Under the pieces are notes generated by a model, which saw only the letters and a program-made list of their open reading frames with translations, was not told the origin of the DNA and searched no databases. A stretch of DNA of 5,479 bases from DASYAN01 sp036501345 (lineage in GTDB: Bacteria; Chloroflexota; Ktedonobacteria; Ktedonobacterales; Ktedonobacteraceae), in assembly GCA_036501345.1 (NCBI GenBank), contig DASYAN010000117.1, positions 1 through 5,479 of the forward strand, written 5' to 3'. Position numbers and translations under genes: made by a program. Below, piece after piece: positions 5,391 to 5,479 of this stretch; position 1 is the stretch's first letter; every line of letters starts with the position of its first letter.

Positions 5391-5479
5391 ATGTACTTTC
5401 AATCAAGTTCAGGTAATGTAGGGAACATGACTACCCACGAATTTGCTCAACTGATTAGCGGCATAGTACTAGTATTGGA
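5391..5479 (+). CDS. 5' end of an unidentified gene (truncated by window end)
   Basis: Only the first 29 codons are visible. The protein begins MYFQSSSGNVGNM, then THEFAQLISGIVLVL, and the frame is open to the right edge. The short polar N-terminus followed by a hydrophobic run (ISGIVLVL) could be the beginning of a transmembrane segment or just a buried helix. That is too little to name a family. An internal ATG (5427) is an alternative start but lacks a good ribosome binding site. It follows the chemosensory cluster on the same strand after 297 bp; whether it belongs to that system, for example as the missing receptor, cannot be told from the window. Confidence 0.7.
   Translation, partial: MYFQSSSGNVGNMTTHEFAQLISGIVLVL

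Noticed and set aside
1..5479. CRISPR array, tRNA/rRNA genes, transposase genes
   Set aside because: No regularly spaced repeat-spacer pattern, no tRNA-like or rRNA-like sequence and no transposase motif was seen on either strand.

Overview
All genes lie on the + strand and belong to bacterial signal transduction. The window opens in the ATP-binding C-terminus of a membrane-type sensor histidine kinase (start outside the window). An unrecognised 212-residue, partly disordered protein follows. After a long non-coding stretch (957-1577) comes a compact three-gene cluster of the type IV pilus chemosensory (Pil-Chp) type: a stand-alone PilG-like receiver (1578-1967), a CheW/PilI-like adaptor (2036-2623) and an 825-residue PilL/ChpA-like hybrid protein (2616-5093). 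A 297-bp intergenic region with two large inverted repeats precedes the 5' end of another gene (5391 onward), which runs off the window.

The organism is not proven by the window. Moderate GC, a TTG start, Gly-rich kinase loops and the flavour of the CheW and PilL-like proteins remind me of Ktedonobacteria (Chloroflexota). This is recall-based inference, not a search result.

The most interesting observation is in the PilL/ChpA-like protein. It keeps the Hpt histidine (His103), the PilL-type helical dimerisation region, the CheW-like P5 domain and a complete C-terminal receiver (Asp755). Its HATPase (P4) region, however, has lost the N-box His and Asn, has no DxGxG box, lacks the ATP lid and has no GxGxG box. 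By sequence it should not bind or hydrolyse ATP as CheA does. I infer a pseudokinase phosphotransfer scaffold: His103 would need phosphate from another kinase, or would work as a phosphate sink between its own receiver and the PilG-like receiver. No MCP, CheR or CheB is visible in the window.

The non-coding region upstream of the cluster carries a perfect 13-bp direct repeat at 22-bp period (1475-1487 and 1497-1509). It abuts a plausible sigma-A-type promoter (1513-1541), as expected for an activator site. Further upstream are a possible 10-codon leader ORF with a good Shine-Dalgarno sequence and small hairpins, all low confidence.
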